Below, one piece after another: positions 63,543-64,000 of a stretch of 64,000 nucleotides of DNA (positions are counted from its first letter, which is position 1; every line of letters starts with the position of its first letter). Below the pieces are notes generated by a model. It saw nothing but the letters and a program-made list of their open reading frames with translations. It had not been told where the DNA came from and did no database searches. Where the stretch lies: NCBI GenBank assembly GCA_016712985.1, contig JADJQA010000003.1:1-64000 (forward strand), given 5' to 3'. Origin of the DNA: Sulfuritalea sp. (GTDB lineage: Bacteria > Pseudomonadota > Gammaproteobacteria > Burkholderiales > Rhodocyclaceae). Position numbers and translations under genes: made by a program.

Positions 63543-63884
63543 TCAAGCGCCGGTCTGGTCGATTTCTGTGGCGAAAACGTGCTTGACCCTGAGCATGCCG
63601 TGCGCTTCGCGCGCCATGCTGAGCAGACGGTCGATGTTGGGATGTTTGCCTGGATGCCCGCGGGCATCATCGGTATGCTCGGCATACAGCTCGAGTCCTT
63701 TCCTGGCGGCCTCCGCGGTGATGGCGCCGTAGATTTGTCCGAGATGGTTATATACCGACAGTGAGCCGGCTTGCCCCGGTTTGTTCTTTATCGTTGCGGC
63801 GATGGCGCCATCGGCATCAAGCAGATGGATTGCCGCGAGGTGAGAGATGCGAGGAAGCTGCTTGAGGTTTTCGGCGAAAGCCAT
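63543..63884 (-). CDS. DUF2322-like small protein
   Basis: This 113-residue cytoplasmic protein (MAFAENLKQLPRISHLAAIH, KNKPGQAGSLSVYNHLGQIY, GLELYAEHTDDARGHPGKHP) resembles the DUF2322 family of betaproteobacteria, of unknown function. It starts directly before the purB stop region in the same direction, so it is probably co-transcribed with purB. Confidence 0.65.
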   Translation of the reverse strand: MAFAENLKQLPRISHLAAIHLLDADGAIAATIKNKPGQAGSLSVYNHLGQIYGAITAEAARKGLELYAEHTDDARGHPGKHPNIDRLLSMAREAHGMLRVKHVFATEIDQTGA

Positions 63885-64000
63885 TCAGATTCTCCTCGCC
63901 AATTCGGCCGCCTTGCCGACGTAGGAACCAGGCGTCATGTCGAGCAGACGCTGGCGGTCAGCTTCCGGTAGCGGCAGCGTCGCGATGAACTGGCGCAGGA
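63885..64000 (-). CDS. purB: Adenylosuccinate lyase, C-terminal end
   Basis: Only the last 37 codons are in the window. They read LRQFIATLPLPEADRQRLLD, then MTPGSYVGKAAELARRI and TGA, matching the end of E. coli-type PurB (purine synthesis). The call rests on this short stretch. Confidence 0.75.
   Translation of the reverse strand, partial: LRQFIATLPLPEADRQRLLDMTPGSYVGKAAELARRI

Overview
The window looks like a chromosomal stretch of a GC-rich betaproteobacterium, most probably of the Rhodocyclales. The gene orders ileS-lspA-fkpB-ispH, queA-tgt-yajC-secD-secF and ccoIS/ccoNOQPGH, a class I PHA synthase, an FNR/DNR pair and a chlorite dismutase of the Dechloromonas/Azospira type all fit. No species can be named from the sequence alone.

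Layout. 1-3.3 kb: ileS 3' part, lspA, fkpB, ispH. 3.4-4.3 kb: tRNA-Thr and an HSD10-like dehydrogenase. 4.4-7.1 kb: ccoI and ccoS, ending in a strong terminator. 7.2-14.2 kb: a chlorine-oxyanion module with an NrsF/SigF pair, chlorite dismutase, a Tat-exported type II molybdoenzyme (alpha, beta, chaperone) and a monohaem cytochrome c. 14.4-20.1 kb: ccoNOQP, ccoG, ccoH and a small membrane protein. The chlorine module therefore sits between the two halves of the cbb3 oxidase locus, so the O2 released from chlorite could be consumed by the neighbouring oxidase. 20.1-28.3 kb: UspA, PhaC, a nitric-oxide-type module (hemerythrin, DUF2249, multi-TM protein, DNR-like regulator, SirB), FNR and HemN. 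FNR/DNR-type palindromes precede cld, ccoN, phaC/uspA, hemerythrin and hemN, pointing to one anaerobic regulon. 28.4-31.9 kb: TauE-like protein, CopA, CopZ and a Cys-rich mini-ORF.

31.9-41.6 kb is accessory DNA: an ERCC4-type nuclease, a Uma2 protein, a PIN/AbrB pair, a decayed ParE-type pair, a broken IS66, a redoxin/cytochrome P460 pair with an HxlR regulator, an IS200-like element and unknown genes. 41.5-49.6 kb is a compact eight-gene minus-strand operon. It joins a NitT/TauT-type ABC transporter, whose solute-binding protein is fused to an OmpA peptidoglycan-binding domain, to a PspA/IM30-like protein, a AAA+ ATPase, a TerB-like protein and two proteins of unknown function. It is one of the two best candidates for an undescribed system. 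50.7-54.9 kb: soxYZAXB. 55.1-64 kb: kup, tRNA-Leu, a CRP-family regulator, queA, tgt, yajC, secD, secF, a small DUF2322-like gene and the 3' end of purB.

The other outstanding signal is a dispersed 20-base repeat, AGTCGGCGCYGGYGRNACGG. There are eight full copies and one partial copy, all on the plus strand. Within ispH, ileS, ccoI, copA and queA it reads in one frame as V-G-A-G-x-T or its start.

Caution: many conserved genes (ileS, lspA, fkpB, ispH, ccoI, cld, both reductase subunits, ccoN, ccoQ, ccoP, the DNR-like gene, kup, queA, tgt, yajC) carry apparent single-base frameshifts. This is far more likely an unpolished assembly than mass pseudogenisation. Coordinates for these genes give the intended full extent, with the breaks noted.
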